Below the pieces are notes generated by a model. It searched no databases, was not told the origin of the DNA, and saw nothing but the letters and a program-made list of their open reading frames with translations. DNA of 64,000 nt from Qipengyuania flava. Its GTDB lineage: Bacteria > Pseudomonadota > Alphaproteobacteria > Sphingomonadales > Sphingomonadaceae. The first letter of the stretch is position 1. Each line of letters starts with the position of its first letter. The stretch is taken from positions 2,232,001-2,296,000 of the forward strand of contig NZ_CP080410.1 of assembly GCF_019448255.1 (NCBI RefSeq), in the 5' to 3' direction. The position numbers were made by a program, and so were the translations under genes. This document shows, in pieces, positions 29,389-39,486 of this stretch.

Positions 29389-30849
29389 TCAGCTCTCGAT
29401 CGTGTTGCGCACGAGCGTGTCGACAAGCCGCACGCCGTAACCGGTTGCGCCCTTGCCCCAGGTGCGGCCGGGCTTGTCCGACCAGACCATGCCGGCAACG
29501 TCGACATGCGCCCAGGGGGTGCCGTCGGCGATGAAGCGCTTGAGGAACTGGGCTGCTGTGATCGAACCGGCCGCGCGGCCGCCGATGTTCTTCATGTCCG
29601 CGATCGGCGAGTTGATCAGCTTGTCGTACGCCGGACCGATCGGCATGCGCCAGTTGCGGTCACCGGTTTCCTCGCCCGCTTCGTGGAGCTGCTTTGCAAG
29701 ATCGTCGTCGTTCGAGAATACGCCGGCAAACTCATGGCCGAGCGCAATGATCATCGCACCGGTCAGCGTGGCGAAATCGACGATGCGCGCGGGCTGAAAT
29801 TCTTCCTGCGTCCAGTGCAGCGCATCGGCCAGAACCAGGCGGCCTTCAGCGTCGGTGTTGAGCACTTCGATCGTCTGGCCGCTCATCGAGGTGACGACGT
29901 CGCCCGGGCGCTGCGCCTTGCCGTCGGGCATGTTTTCCACGAGGCCCATGACGCCGACGATGTTCGCCTTTGCCTGGCGCGACACCAGCGTGAGCATGGC
30001 GCCTGCAACCGCGCCGGCGCCGCCCATGTCCCACTTCATGTCTTCCATGCCCGGTCCCGGCTTGATCGAGATACCGCCGGTGTCGAAGGTCACGCCCTTG
30101 CCGACGAACGCGGTCGGCGCTTCGCCCGGCGTGCCGCCGTTCCAGCGGATGGCGAGCATGCGCGATTCGCGCTCCGAGCCGAGGCCGACGCCGAGAAGCG
30201 AGCCCATGCCCATCTCTTCCATCTGCTTTTCATCGAGCACGATGATTTCCGCATCGGTCCCGGCAAAGCGTTCCTGGCAGCGCTCAACGAAGCTTTCCGG
30301 GTAGAGGATGTTGGCCGGCTCGGTGATCAGCTCGCGAGTGAACTCAACGCCCTTGGCGACATGCGCCATGTCTTCCCACGCCGCTTCGGTGCCGTCAGGC
30401 GCGCCGATGACGGTGGCGCTTGCGAGCGTGACCTTCTGCTCGTCCTTCATCGTCGTGCGATAGATGTCGTAGCGCCAGTTGCGCAGGCGCAGGCCAAGGA
30501 GGACGCAGGCCGCTTCCTCGGCGGTCAGGCCGCCACTCGAAAGGTCGAGCGCCATCGTCTCTTCGCCGCTCGACTGGTATTTCGCCGCCAGCGCCGCACC
30601 GGCTTTCTCGCAATTGGCGAGCCGCGCTTCGTCGTTCTTGTCGCCAACGCCCGCGATGGCGAGGCGCAGCACTTCGCCGTCGCGCTCGGCAAAACCTTCG
30701 AAGACCTGGCCCGCGGTGCCCTTGAAGCGCGCGGCTTCCATGCCCTTCACCATCGCTGCGTCGAGCCCATCAGGAACCTTGCCCTTGTCGGTAACTTGGG
30801 CAAGAAGGCGCGCGCTCTGCGGACGGGACTGGCTGAACTGAATTTCCAT
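29389..30849 (-). CDS. pepA: Leucyl aminopeptidase (M17)
   Basis: 486 residues. A two-zinc aminopeptidase, and in some bacteria a DNA-binding protein as well. The metal and active-site motifs are VGKGVTFDTGGISIKPG, WDMGGAG and NTDAEGRLVLADAL. The start MEIQFSQ at 30849 gives the usual N-terminus. It heads the minus-strand operon and is divergent from lptD with 100 bases between starts. Confidence 0.95.
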   Translation of the reverse strand: MEIQFSQSRPQSARLLAQVTDKGKVPDGLDAAMVKGMEAARFKGTAGQVFEGFAERDGEVLRLAIAGVGDKNDEARLANCEKAGAALAAKYQSSGEETMALDLSSGGLTAEEAACVLLGLRLRNWRYDIYRTTMKDEQKVTLASATVIGAPDGTEAAWEDMAHVAKGVEFTRELITEPANILYPESFVERCQERFAGTDAEIIVLDEKQMEEMGMGSLLGVGLGSERESRMLAIRWNGGTPGEAPTAFVGKGVTFDTGGISIKPGPGMEDMKWDMGGAGAVAGAMLTLVSRQAKANIVGVMGLVENMPDGKAQRPGDVVTSMSGQTIEVLNTDAEGRLVLADALHWTQEEFQPARIVDFATLTGAMIIALGHEFAGVFSNDDDLAKQLHEAGEETGDRNWRMPIGPAYDKLINSPIADMKNIGGRAAGSITAAQFLKRFIADGTPWAHVDVAGMVWSDKPGRTWGKGATGYGVRLVDTLVRNTIES

Positions 30850-30949
30850 GGGATCTCCCAAACACTTTTCTGGTCAGGACGACACGTCGGCCGCGCGCCC
30901 CGCGAGGATGGCGATTGCGATTAGGCGTGGCCGGTGCGATAGGCAAGAC

Positions 30950-33229
30950 ATGCTCCCGCCTGCCGAGACAGCCCTGCGACCCGTGGCCTATGCTGCGGTA
31001 ACCCTTGCGCTGCTGGGGGCCGCTCCGCTGGCGGCACAGGAGGCTGACACAAGCCCCGAAACGGCGGCCGAGACGCCCCCTCAAACGGACATCACCCCGG
31101 CGCCGGACGGTCTTTCCGCGCCGCGTGGCCGTCAGATCGATTTCGAGGCGGACGTCCTCGAGTACAGCGCCGACAGCGATATCGTCACTGCCAGCGGCAA
31201 CGTCGTGCTGCGCAGCGGCGACCGCTCGGTACGCGCCGATTCGGTAAGCTGGAGCGAACGCACCGGGGTCATCGTGGCGACCGGCCGGGTGCGCTTTGTC
31301 GACGAGAACGGCAACCAGCTCTTTTCCGAACGGGTCGAGCTGACCGACCAGTTCGAAGCCGGCGCGATGGACGACCTGCTGCTGGCGCTGCGCCAGGGCG
31401 GCCGCCTAGCCGCCAATCGCGGCATGCGCGAAACCGACGGCACGGTGGAACTTGAAGAAGCGGTCTACAGCGGCTGTTCCGTCACCTCGCCCGACGGCTG
31501 CCCGAAGGATCCCAGCTGGCGGATCGTCGCCGAGCGCGTGACCTACGATCCCGAGGACCAGCGCATCCGCTTCCGGGGAGCCTTCCTCGAGATTTTCGGG
31601 GCCAAGCTCCTGCCGCTCCCCGGCCTGTCGGTCCGCACCGATGGCGGCGCCGTCTCGGGCCTGCTCGTGCCGGATCTGCGCATTTCGCAAAACAACGGCG
31701 TCGAGGTGTCGGGCAGCTATTACATCCGGTTTGCCGACAACCGCGATCTTGAGCTGACCACGCACCTCTTTACCGAGGCAGCGCCGATGGTTTCGGGCCA
31801 GTGGCGCCACCTGACCGAACGGGGCGCCTACCAGATTACCGGTTACGCCACCCATTCGCAGCGCATTTCGACGCTGACCGGCGTGCCGAACAGCGAAGAC
31901 CAGTTCCGCGGCTACATCTTTGCCAACGGCAAGTTCCAGCTGACCCCGGACTGGAGCTTTTCCGGCTCGATCCGGCGCACGACCGACCGCACCTTCCTGC
32001 GCCGCTACGACATCAGCCGCGACGATCGCCTGCGCTCCACGCTGGAGCTGGAGCGCATTGGCGAGAACACCTACTTCTCGGTCGCCGGCTGGGCCACGCA
32101 GACGCTGCGTCTGAACCAGCCGCAGGGCGAGGTCCCGATTGCCCTGCCCGTGCTCGACGCGCGCTGGCGGCCCGACACGCCGATCCTCGGCGGCAAGGTG
32201 GAATTGCAGGCCAACACGCTCGCCATCGCGCGCGACATCGGGCAGGACACCCAGCGCGCCTTTGCCCGCGCGCAGTGGGACCTGCGGCGGGTCACCGCCC
32301 TGGGCCAGGTCGTCACGGTCACCGGCATGGTCCGCGGCGATATCTACCATTCGGACGAGAACGCGCTCACCACCACGGCCAGCTATCGCGGCAATCCGGG
32401 GTGGGAGTACCGCGGCGTGGCGCTGGGCGCGGTCGACGTGCAGTGGCCCTTCGTGGGCGAAGCCTTCGGCGGCACGCAGGTTTTCACCCCCCGGGTCCAG
32501 TTCGTCGCCACCCCGCCGATCAAGAACCTCGCCATTCCCAACGAGGACGCGCGCGCGATCGATCTGGAGGATTCCAACCTCTTCGCGCTCAACCGTTTCC
32601 CCGGCTACGACCGGGTGGAGGACGGCGCGCGGGTGACCTATGGCTTCGACTGGTCGCTGCGCATTCCCGACTGGGAGATCAAGACCACTGTGGGCCAGTC
32701 CTACCGGCTCGACAGCGATCCCGACATCTTTCCCGACGGCACCGGCCTGTCGGAAAAGTTCTCCGATTTCGTCGGCCGCACCGAAGTGCGCTACCAGAAC
32801 TTCCTCAAGTTCACGCACCGCTTCCGGCTCGACAAGGACAACCTCGCGATCCGCCGCAACGAGATCGATGCGACTGTCGGTTCGAGCAAGACCTATGCGG
32901 AAATCGGCTACGTCCGCCTCAACCGCGACATCACGCAGGTGGAAGACCTGCAGGACCGCGAGGAATTGCGCGGCGCGGTGCGCGTGGCCTTTGCCGACTA
33001 CTGGTCCATCTTCGGTTCGGGCGTCTTCAATCTCACCGACCGCAACGAAGACCCTACCTTCACCTCCGACGGCTTCGACCCGATCCGCACGCGCCTCGGT
33101 ATCGCCTACCAGGACGATTGCCTCGAACTGGGTCTCACCTGGCGGCGCGATTATATCACCTCGGGCGATGCAGAACGCGGCGATACCTTCCAGGTCTATT
33201 TCAGCTTGAGAAATCTGGGATTCCGCTAG
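30950..33229 (+). CDS. lptD: LPS-assembly outer-membrane protein LptD
   Basis: 759 residues. It inserts lipopolysaccharide into the outer leaflet. A signal region ends near LLGAAPLAAQ, the periplasmic OstA/LptA-like jellyroll follows (RGRQIDFEADVLEYSADSD, GNVVLRSGDRSV), and a large beta-barrel occupies the rest, ending in YFSLRNLGFR with a C-terminal aromatic/Arg. The first gene of lptD-surA-pdxA-rsmA, an arrangement conserved from E. coli to alphaproteobacteria. Confidence 0.95.
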   Translation: MLPPAETALRPVAYAAVTLALLGAAPLAAQEADTSPETAAETPPQTDITPAPDGLSAPRGRQIDFEADVLEYSADSDIVTASGNVVLRSGDRSVRADSVSWSERTGVIVATGRVRFVDENGNQLFSERVELTDQFEAGAMDDLLLALRQGGRLAANRGMRETDGTVELEEAVYSGCSVTSPDGCPKDPSWRIVAERVTYDPEDQRIRFRGAFLEIFGAKLLPLPGLSVRTDGGAVSGLLVPDLRISQNNGVEVSGSYYIRFADNRDLELTTHLFTEAAPMVSGQWRHLTERGAYQITGYATHSQRISTLTGVPNSEDQFRGYIFANGKFQLTPDWSFSGSIRRTTDRTFLRRYDISRDDRLRSTLELERIGENTYFSVAGWATQTLRLNQPQGEVPIALPVLDARWRPDTPILGGKVELQANTLAIARDIGQDTQRAFARAQWDLRRVTALGQVVTVTGMVRGDIYHSDENALTTTASYRGNPGWEYRGVALGAVDVQWPFVGEAFGGTQVFTPRVQFVATPPIKNLAIPNEDARAIDLEDSNLFALNRFPGYDRVEDGARVTYGFDWSLRIPDWEIKTTVGQSYRLDSDPDIFPDGTGLSEKFSDFVGRTEVRYQNFLKFTHRFRLDKDNLAIRRNEIDATVGSSKTYAEIGYVRLNRDITQVEDLQDREELRGAVRVAFADYWSIFGSGVFNLTDRNEDPTFTSDGFDPIRTRLGIAYQDDCLELGLTWRRDYITSGDAERGDTFQVYFSLRNLGFR

Positions 33230-33360
33230 GCCGCGCTTATTGGCACCATCGCCCAAACGCGCTATCCGGCGCGCATCTATCAGCTTGGGTTAAGCCGCGG
33301 GCGTGCAAAGCGCTGCGGAACAATCGGGCACCCATGCGTGCCGCAAGACAGGTTTGACAC

Positions 33361-34713
33361 GTGACTGCGAAGACTTTTTCGAAACTGCTTTCCCTTGCCG
33401 CTGCCGCCGGCCTTGCCGCTGCGCCGATCGCTGGCCAGGCCCAGCAGGCCATTCCGCCTGCGCAAGGCAACCTTCTCGGCCTGCCGAGCGATCTCAGCAT
33501 GCTGCAGAACACCGATCCCAACCGCCGCGTGGCAACGGCGGTGGTGAACGGCTTCGTCATCACCCAGACCGATATCGACCAGCGTGTCGCGCTGCTCGTT
33601 GCCGCCAACCAGCGCGAACTGCCCGAAGCGGAAATGATCCGCGTGCGCATGCAGGTGCTGCGCAACCTCATCGACGAAACGCTGCAGATCCAGGCCGCCG
33701 AAGCCCAGGAGATGGCCGTCGACCCGACCGAGGTCGAGCAGACCTACGCCCGTGTGGCCGCGGAAAACTTCCAGCAGGAACCGGCCGCCATGGACCGGTA
33801 CCTTGAAAGCATCGGTTCCTCGCCCGCAGCGCTCAAGCGCCAGATCACCGGCGAACTCGCCTGGAGCCGCCTGCTGCGCCGCAATGTCTCGCCCTTCGTC
33901 AACGTCTCGGCCGACGAAGTGAACGAGCTGATCGAGCGCCTCGAAGCCTCGCGCGGGACCGAAGAATACCGCCTCGGCGAAATCTACCTGTCGGCGACGC
34001 CCGAAACGGCCGCGGCGGTTGAGAACAACGCCAACCAGATCGTCGAACAGCTCCGCCAGGGCGGCAGCTTTGTCGCCTACGCACGCCAGTTCTCCGAAGC
34101 ATCGACCGCCGCTGTCGGCGGCGACCTTGGCTGGATCCAGCTTGCCCAGCTCAAGAACGCACAGCTCGAAGCCGTCGCGCGCGAGATGACGCCCGGCCAG
34201 CTGGTCGGCCCGGTGGCGATCCCCGGCGGCTATTCGATCCTCTACCTGATCGACAAGCGCCAGGTGCTGATGGCCGATCCGCGTGACGCGATGCTGAGCC
34301 TGAAGCAGATCCAGATCTCCTTCGACCCCAGCATCAGCCAGGAACAGGCGCAGGCCCAGACCAGCGCCTTCACGCAGGGCGTCCAGGCCATGCGCGGCTG
34401 CGGCGATGCCGATGGTGCAGCCGCAGCGCTCGGCGCAACCGTGGTGACCAATGACCAGATCCGCGTCCGCTCGCTTCCCGAACCGTTGCAGAATATCATC
34501 CTGCAGCTCCAGGTCGGCCAGTCTACCCCGCCCTTCGGCTCGTTCGAAGAAGGTGTGCGTGTGCTGATGCTGTGCGGCCGCGACGACCCGCAGGTCGCCT
34601 CGGGCCCGAGCTTCGACCAGCTGCGCAACCAGCTGGAAGACGAGCGCGTCGAGAAGCGCGCCCAGCGTTACCTGCGCGACCTGCGCAACGACGCCTACAT
34701 CGAGTACAACTGA
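33361..34713 (+). CDS. surA: SurA-like periplasmic chaperone / peptidyl-prolyl isomerase
   Basis: 450 residues, GTG start. The signal peptide ends at GQAQQ. The SurA N-terminal domain is NRRVATAVVNGFVITQTDID, and a parvulin domain is seen around YRLGEIYLSATPE, FVAYARQFSEASTAAVGGDLG and VGPVAIPGGYSILYLID. A second, weaker parvulin-like stretch follows. It chaperones outer-membrane proteins, including LptD, whose gene is just upstream. Confidence 0.92.
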   Translation: MTAKTFSKLLSLAAAAGLAAAPIAGQAQQAIPPAQGNLLGLPSDLSMLQNTDPNRRVATAVVNGFVITQTDIDQRVALLVAANQRELPEAEMIRVRMQVLRNLIDETLQIQAAEAQEMAVDPTEVEQTYARVAAENFQQEPAAMDRYLESIGSSPAALKRQITGELAWSRLLRRNVSPFVNVSADEVNELIERLEASRGTEEYRLGEIYLSATPETAAAVENNANQIVEQLRQGGSFVAYARQFSEASTAAVGGDLGWIQLAQLKNAQLEAVAREMTPGQLVGPVAIPGGYSILYLIDKRQVLMADPRDAMLSLKQIQISFDPSISQEQAQAQTSAFTQGVQAMRGCGDADGAAAALGATVVTNDQIRVRSLPEPLQNIILQLQVGQSTPPFGSFEEGVRVLMLCGRDDPQVASGPSFDQLRNQLEDERVEKRAQRYLRDLRNDAYIEYN

Positions 34714-34718
34714 CACCG

Positions 34719-35738
34719 ATGAGCGCGCCGCTCGCCGTTTCGCCCATTGCCGTTTCCTTGGGCGATCCGGCGGGGATCGGGCCTGAAATCATTGCCGAAA
34801 GCTGGGTGCGACGCCGCGAAGCCAGCCTCGCACCCTTTTTCGTGGTTGGCGGAGCGGGCGTTCTGGAGGCTGCGGCGCGGACACGCGGGCTTGATCTCAA
34901 GGTAGAGCGCATCGCGGAGCCTGCCGAGGCTACTGGCGTGTTTGGCCATGCGCTTCCCGTGCTGGGAGCCGAGGATGATGAGCCTGTTGCCGGCTCACCC
35001 ACCGACACCGGCGCTGCGCTGGCGCTCCATTCGCTGGCCGAGGCGACCCGCTGCGCGCTGCTCGAGAGCGCGAGCGCAGTGGTCACCGCCCCCATCGCCA
35101 AGAGCCAGCTGGCGCGCGTTGGCTTCGAATATCCGGGGCAGACCGAATTTCTCGCTGATGTCTGCGGGCTGGAGCAGGAAGACGCGGTGATGATGCTGGC
35201 CGGCCCTTCGCTGCGCGCAGTACCGCTCACCGTCCATTGCGCGCTCTCCGAGGTACCCGGTCGCCTTTCCGAAGCACTGATTACCCACCGCGCCCGGATT
35301 GTCGCTGCCGCGCTCCGCCGCGATTTCGGCCTCGAAACCCCGCGCATTGCGGTCTGCGGCCTCAACCCGCATGCAGGCGAAGACGGGCGCTTCGGCGACG
35401 AGGAAGCGCGCATCATCACTCCCGCAATCGAGACGCTGGTGTCGGAAGGCTTCTCCGTGACCGGCCCGCACCCCGCCGACGCACTGTTCACACCGCGCGC
35501 GCGGGCGACCTATGACGCGGCGCTCGCCATGTATCACGACCAGGCGCTGGTGCCCCTCAAAGCGCTCGATTTCGACGAGGGGGTCAATGTCACGCTAGGC
35601 CTGCCTATCGTGCGCACCAGCCCCGACCATGGCACTGCCTTCGATATTGCCGGCAAAAACCTCGCCGATCCGGGCGCGATGATCGCGGCGCTCAGGATGG
35701 CCGGCGAGATGGCCGAGCGGCGAGCGGCGCATGGCTGA
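34719..35738 (+). CDS. pdxA: 4-hydroxythreonine-4-phosphate dehydrogenase
   Basis: 339 residues. It acts in the DXP-dependent vitamin B6 pathway. [15 protein letters not shown] opens the family, TAPIAKSQL follows, and the metal-binding [11 protein letters not shown] and [13 protein letters not shown] are intact. It starts 5 bases after surA and overlaps rsmA by 8 bases. Confidence 0.96.
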   Translation: MSAPLAVSPIAVSLGDPAGIGPEIIAESWVRRREASLAPFFVVGGAGVLEAAARTRGLDLKVERIAEPAEATGVFGHALPVLGAEDDEPVAGSPTDTGAALALHSLAEATRCALLESASAVVTAPIAKSQLARVGFEYPGQTEFLADVCGLEQEDAVMMLAGPSLRAVPLTVHCALSEVPGRLSEALITHRARIVAAALRRDFGLETPRIAVCGLNPHAGEDGRFGDEEARIITPAIETLVSEGFSVTGPHPADALFTPRARATYDAALAMYHDQALVPLKALDFDEGVNVTLGLPIVRTSPDHGTAFDIAGKNLADPGAMIAALRMAGEMAERRAAHG

Positions 35739-36552
35739 CCTTCCTCCCCTTCGCGAAGTCATCGCGCGCCACGGCCTCAGCGCATCGAAGGCACTGGGGC
35801 AGAACTTCCTGTTCGACGAGCAATTGCTCGACCGTATCGCTGCCCTGCCCGGCGACCTTGCGGGCAAGCCGGTGCTCGAAGTCGGTCCCGGCCCCGGCGG
35901 CCTCACCCGCGCCCTGCTGCGCGCCGGAGCAAAGGTCACCGCGATCGAGATGGACCGCCGCTGCCTGCCCGCGCTTGCGGAACTGGGCGAGGCGTTCCCC
36001 GGCCAGCTACACGTGATCGAGGGCGATGCCTTAAAGCTCGATCATGCCGAAATCATGGGCGGCGAACCCTTCGCCGTGCTCTCAAACCTGCCTTACAACG
36101 TCGGCACCGCGCTGTTCGTGCGCTGGCTCGGCGGGGAGGAGTGGCCGCCGCTCTGGACGAGCTTGACGCTGATGTTCCAGCAGGAGGTGGCGCAGCGGAT
36201 TGCCGCAAAGCCCGACACCTCGGCCTATGGCCGCCTCGCCGTGCTGGCCCAGTGGCGCGCGAGCGCGAAAATGGCGATGAAGGTCCACCGCAGCGCCTTC
36301 ACCCCGCCGCCCAAGGTCATGAGCGCCATCGTCCATGTCGAACCCGGCGCGATGCCCGAAGGCGTCAGCGCCCGCCTGCTCGAACGCCTGACCGAGGCAG
36401 CCTTCGGCCAGCGCCGCAAGATGCTGCGCCAGAGCCTCAAGGGTGTGCCGGGTGCGGTCGAGGCGCTGGAAACCGTCGGCATCGACCCGCAGCGCCGCGC
36501 CGAAACGGTGACGGTGGACGAATTCGTTGCCCTCGCGCGGGCGCTGGGTTGA
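35731..36552 (+). CDS. rsmA: 16S rRNA dimethyladenosine transferase
   Basis: 273 residues. It dimethylates two adjacent adenines near the 3' end of 16S r[20 protein letters not shown], the SAM site [14 protein letters not shown], and the target-base motif NLPYNVGT are all present, and [14 protein letters not shown] closes the domain. The gene overlaps pdxA. Confidence 0.97.
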   Translation: MADLPPLREVIARHGLSASKALGQNFLFDEQLLDRIAALPGDLAGKPVLEVGPGPGGLTRALLRAGAKVTAIEMDRRCLPALAELGEAFPGQLHVIEGDALKLDHAEIMGGEPFAVLSNLPYNVGTALFVRWLGGEEWPPLWTSLTLMFQQEVAQRIAAKPDTSAYGRLAVLAQWRASAKMAMKVHRSAFTPPPKVMSAIVHVEPGAMPEGVSARLLERLTEAAFGQRRKMLRQSLKGVPGAVEALETVGIDPQRRAETVTVDEFVALARALG

Positions 36553-36559
36553 TCTGGTC

Positions 36560-37246
36560 ATGGTCGACTACGCCCGCCTGATCGACGCCATGGCACCGGT
36601 AAAGGGCGGGCTCCTCGGCCTGTCACGCAAGGGGCTGGAGCTTTCCGGCCACCGTTTCGAGAAGACCGTATTCGACAGCGTGCAGGACCCGGCACCGCAA
36701 GGGCAGAGCTATGCCCTGCGCGATGTGGTCTTCGAGCGCTGCGAGGTGGAAACCGGGCCGTTCTGGCTGTCGCAAGGCTGGGTGCTGGAGAACGTCACCA
36801 TCGCGAAACTCAAGGCCTGGCGGATCATGTTCGACGCGCGCACCGCGCTGCGCGGGGTCACGCTGACCTCGCTTGCCCGTGCGGGGCGGCTCGAAATCCT
36901 GCCCGGGATCGACACCGAAGCCCGCGAAAGCCGGCAGTTCGACACCGAAGGCTTCGCGCTCGATATATCGGGCTACAAGGGCGACCTGCGCATCATGGGC
37001 GTGAACGCCGAGGGCATCACGATCGACCCCGAGCGCCAGTACCGCCTGCGCCTGCCGCGCGCCGATTTCTCGCCGCGAAACGTCGAAGGGCTCGACCCCC
37101 ATTCGCTGATGGGGATCGCCTTGTCGCAGATGGCCAGCATGCGCGTGCGCGACGCGGTCTACGCGCTACCCCTGCCCAAGGACGAGTACCGCGAGCAGGA
37201 GTTGGAATCGCTCGCGATACTCACCCGGGCGGGGATCGCTTTCTAG
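36560..37246 (+). CDS. Unrecognised protein at the end of the lptD operon
   Basis: 228 residues, starting 7 bases after rsmA, so probably co-transcribed. No signal peptide or membrane segment. The first half alternates short beta-type stretches: FEKTVFDSVQ, YALRDVVFERCEVETG, WVLENVTIAKLKAWRIMF, ALRGVTLTSLARAG. This is reminiscent of a degenerate pentapeptide-repeat or beta-helix protein. The end is helical (SLMGIALSQMASMRVRDAV). I cannot name a family. Confidence 0.6.
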   Translation: MVDYARLIDAMAPVKGGLLGLSRKGLELSGHRFEKTVFDSVQDPAPQGQSYALRDVVFERCEVETGPFWLSQGWVLENVTIAKLKAWRIMFDARTALRGVTLTSLARAGRLEILPGIDTEARESRQFDTEGFALDISGYKGDLRIMGVNAEGITIDPERQYRLRLPRADFSPRNVEGLDPHSLMGIALSQMASMRVRDAVYALPLPKDEYREQELESLAILTRAGIAF

Positions 37247-37250
37247 ATCC

Positions 37251-39353
37251 TCAGGCGGCTTTCTTGCGCAGGCGCCAGGCGTGCAGCAGCGGTTCGGTGT
37301 AACCGCTGGGCTGTTCCACGCCCTTGAAGATCAGGTCCTTCGCAGCGCTGAAAGCGGCGCCGTCCTGGTTCTCCAACAGCGGTTCGTAGAACGGGTCGCC
37401 CGCGTTCTGCTCGTCCACCTTTGCGGCCATACGGCGCAAGCTCTCCATCACCTGGTCTTCGCTGATCACCCCGTGCAGCAGCCAATTGGCGATGTGCTGG
37501 CTGGAGATGCGCAGCGTGGCGCGGTCTTCCATCAGGCCCACATCGTTGATGTCCGGCACCTTCGAACAGCCGACGCCCTGGTCGATCCAGCGCACAACGT
37601 AGCCCAGCAGGCCCTGGCAATTGTTGTCCAGCTCCTCGCGGATCTCGTCCTCCGACCAGTTCACTCCGTCGGCGAGAGGGATGTGCAGCAGCTCGTCGAG
37701 ACCGGCAGCTTCCGGCAGGTCCTTCTGCACCTCGAACACGTCTTCGCGGTGGTAGTGGATCGCGTGGAGCGTGGCGGCGGTCGGGCTCGGCACCCAGGCG
37801 GTGTTGGCGCCGGCGCGCAGGTGACCGATCTTCTCGATCATCATCTGGCCCATGAGGTCGGGCGCGGCCCACATGCCCTTGCCGATCTGCGCGCGGCCCG
37901 AAAGGCCGTGCTTGAGACCGATGCCGACATTGCGCGCTTCATAGGCGAGCAGCCAGTCCGAGCCCTTCATGGCGCCCTTGCGCATCATCGGGCCGGCCCG
38001 CATCGATGTGTGGATTTCATCGCCCGTGCGATCGAGGAAGCCGGTGTTGATGAAGACGATCCGGTCCTTCACTGCATGGATGCAGGCAGCAAGGTTGGCC
38101 GAGGTTCGGCGTTCCTCGTCCATCACGCCGACCTTGATCGTGTGGCGCGGCAGGCCGAGCAGGTCTTCCACCGCATCGAACAGGTCGTTGGTGAAGGCGC
38201 ATTCCTCCGGCCCGTGCATCTTGGGCTTCACGATGTAGATGCTGCCTTCGCGGCTGTTGCCGTACTGGCCGAGCCCCGCGACATCCTGCGCGCTGATCGC
38301 GGAGGTGACCACGGCGTCGAGAATGCCCTCGGGGATCTCCTTGCCGTCCCAGCGCATCGCCGGATTGGTCATCAGGTGGCCGACGTTGCGCACGAACATC
38401 AGGCTGCGGCCCGGCAGCGTGTGTTCCTTGCCGTCGGCATCGGTGAAGCTCTTGTCGCCGGCCAGCTTGCGGGTGAGCGTCTTGCCGCCCTTCTCGAAGC
38501 ACTCTTCGAGGTCACCGCGGATCACGCCCAGCCAGTTGGTGTAGGCGAGCAGCTTGTCCTCGGCGTCCACCGCCGCGACCGAATCCTCGCAGTCGGCAAT
38601 GGTGGTCAGCGCCGATTCGAGGATGATGTCGGCAATGTTCGCCGGGTCGGTCTTGCCCACGGGGTGCTCCGCATCGAAGACCACCTCGATGTGGAGGCCG
38701 TTGTGCGTGAAGAAGCACGAACCCTCGTTCCAGCCCACGCATTGCGCCGGATCGGCGAGCGGGATGCCGTTTTCCTTCACGTTCGTGAGGTCGGCCCATG
38801 TCTTGCCATCGGCCAGCGGCACGGCCTCGTCCATGAAGCGCTTGGCCTCGGCCACGACCGCCGCGCCGCGCTCCTCGTCATAGCCGCCGGGGCGTGCGGC
38901 CGGCGCGTCGAGCGCGTCGGTGCCGTAGAAGGCGTCGTAGAGGCTGCCCCAGCGCGCGTTGGCGGCGTTCAGCAGGAAGCGCGCGTTGAGGATCGGCACC
39001 ACCAGCTGCGGGCCCGCCATGGTGGCGATCTCCGGATCGACATTCTCGGTGCCGATGGTGAAATCGCCCGGCTCGGGGACAAGGTAGCCGATTTCGCGCA
39101 GGAAGGCTTGGTATTCGCCCTGGTCGATTGCCTGCCCGGCGCGCTCGGTGTGCCAGGCATCGATCGTGGCCTGCAACTCCTCGCGCTTTTCCAGAAGCGC
39201 CGCGTTGCGCGGTGCAAACTCGCCCAGCAGCTTGGCAAAGCCCGCCCAGAAGGCATCGACGTCGCGGCCAAGCGGCGCGAGCACCCTGGTATCGATGAAG
39301 TCGGCAAGCGTTGCGTCGGTTTCGATGCCGGCGCGCGTCACAGTATTGGTCAT
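37251..39353 (-). CDS. glcB: Malate synthase G
   Basis: 700 residues, close to the 723 of E. coli GlcB. It condenses glyoxylate and acetyl-CoA to malate. The active-site region [31 protein letters not shown], and [20 protein letters not shown] match family G. The start at 39353 was chosen over an upstream frame that reads into the intergenic gap. It is divergent from the arginine operon, with 133 bases between. Confidence 0.97.
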   Translation of the reverse strand: MTNTVTRAGIETDATLADFIDTRVLAPLGRDVDAFWAGFAKLLGEFAPRNAALLEKREELQATIDAWHTERAGQAIDQGEYQAFLREIGYLVPEPGDFTIGTENVDPEIATMAGPQLVVPILNARFLLNAANARWGSLYDAFYGTDALDAPAARPGGYDEERGAAVVAEAKRFMDEAVPLADGKTWADLTNVKENGIPLADPAQCVGWNEGSCFFTHNGLHIEVVFDAEHPVGKTDPANIADIILESALTTIADCEDSVAAVDAEDKLLAYTNWLGVIRGDLEECFEKGGKTLTRKLAGDKSFTDADGKEHTLPGRSLMFVRNVGHLMTNPAMRWDGKEIPEGILDAVVTSAISAQDVAGLGQYGNSREGSIYIVKPKMHGPEECAFTNDLFDAVEDLLGLPRHTIKVGVMDEERRTSANLAACIHAVKDRIVFINTGFLDRTGDEIHTSMRAGPMMRKGAMKGSDWLLAYEARNVGIGLKHGLSGRAQIGKGMWAAPDLMGQMMIEKIGHLRAGANTAWVPSPTAATLHAIHYHREDVFEVQKDLPEAAGLDELLHIPLADGVNWSEDEIREELDNNCQGLLGYVVRWIDQGVGCSKVPDINDVGLMEDRATLRISSQHIANWLLHGVISEDQVMESLRRMAAKVDEQNAGDPFYEPLLENQDGAAFSAAKDLIFKGVEQPSGYTEPLLHAWRLRKKAA

Positions 39354-39404
39354 GGAACTCCTCGGGCAGATGCAAGTCGTGGCAATGTCGAACCCGGGGA
39401 GGAG

Positions 39405-39420
39405 TGGCACGGTCTATGCC
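39405..39420 (+). promoter_or_regulatory. Sigma-54-like promoter before the M20-astA-astB operon
   Basis: TGGCACGGTCTATGCC keeps the invariant GG and GC spaced by ten bases and the full TGGCACG half, but has ATGCC instead of TTGCW in the -12 element. A start near 39431 would leave a leader of about 55 bases, which contains a 7-bp hairpin (GCAGGCT / AGCCTGC, 39445-39466). The E. coli ast operon is sigma-54 dependent, which makes this more plausible. Confidence 0.45.
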
Positions 39421-39486
39421 GCCAGTGGTTGATCAATGCAAGACGCAGGCTGGACACGAAGCCTGCCACGACTAAGGACGTTGCAC

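Noticed and set aside
31406-33256. 616-codon open frame on the minus strand across lptD
   Set aside because: Shadow of lptD in GC-rich DNA, with no ribosome site and no recognisable motif.
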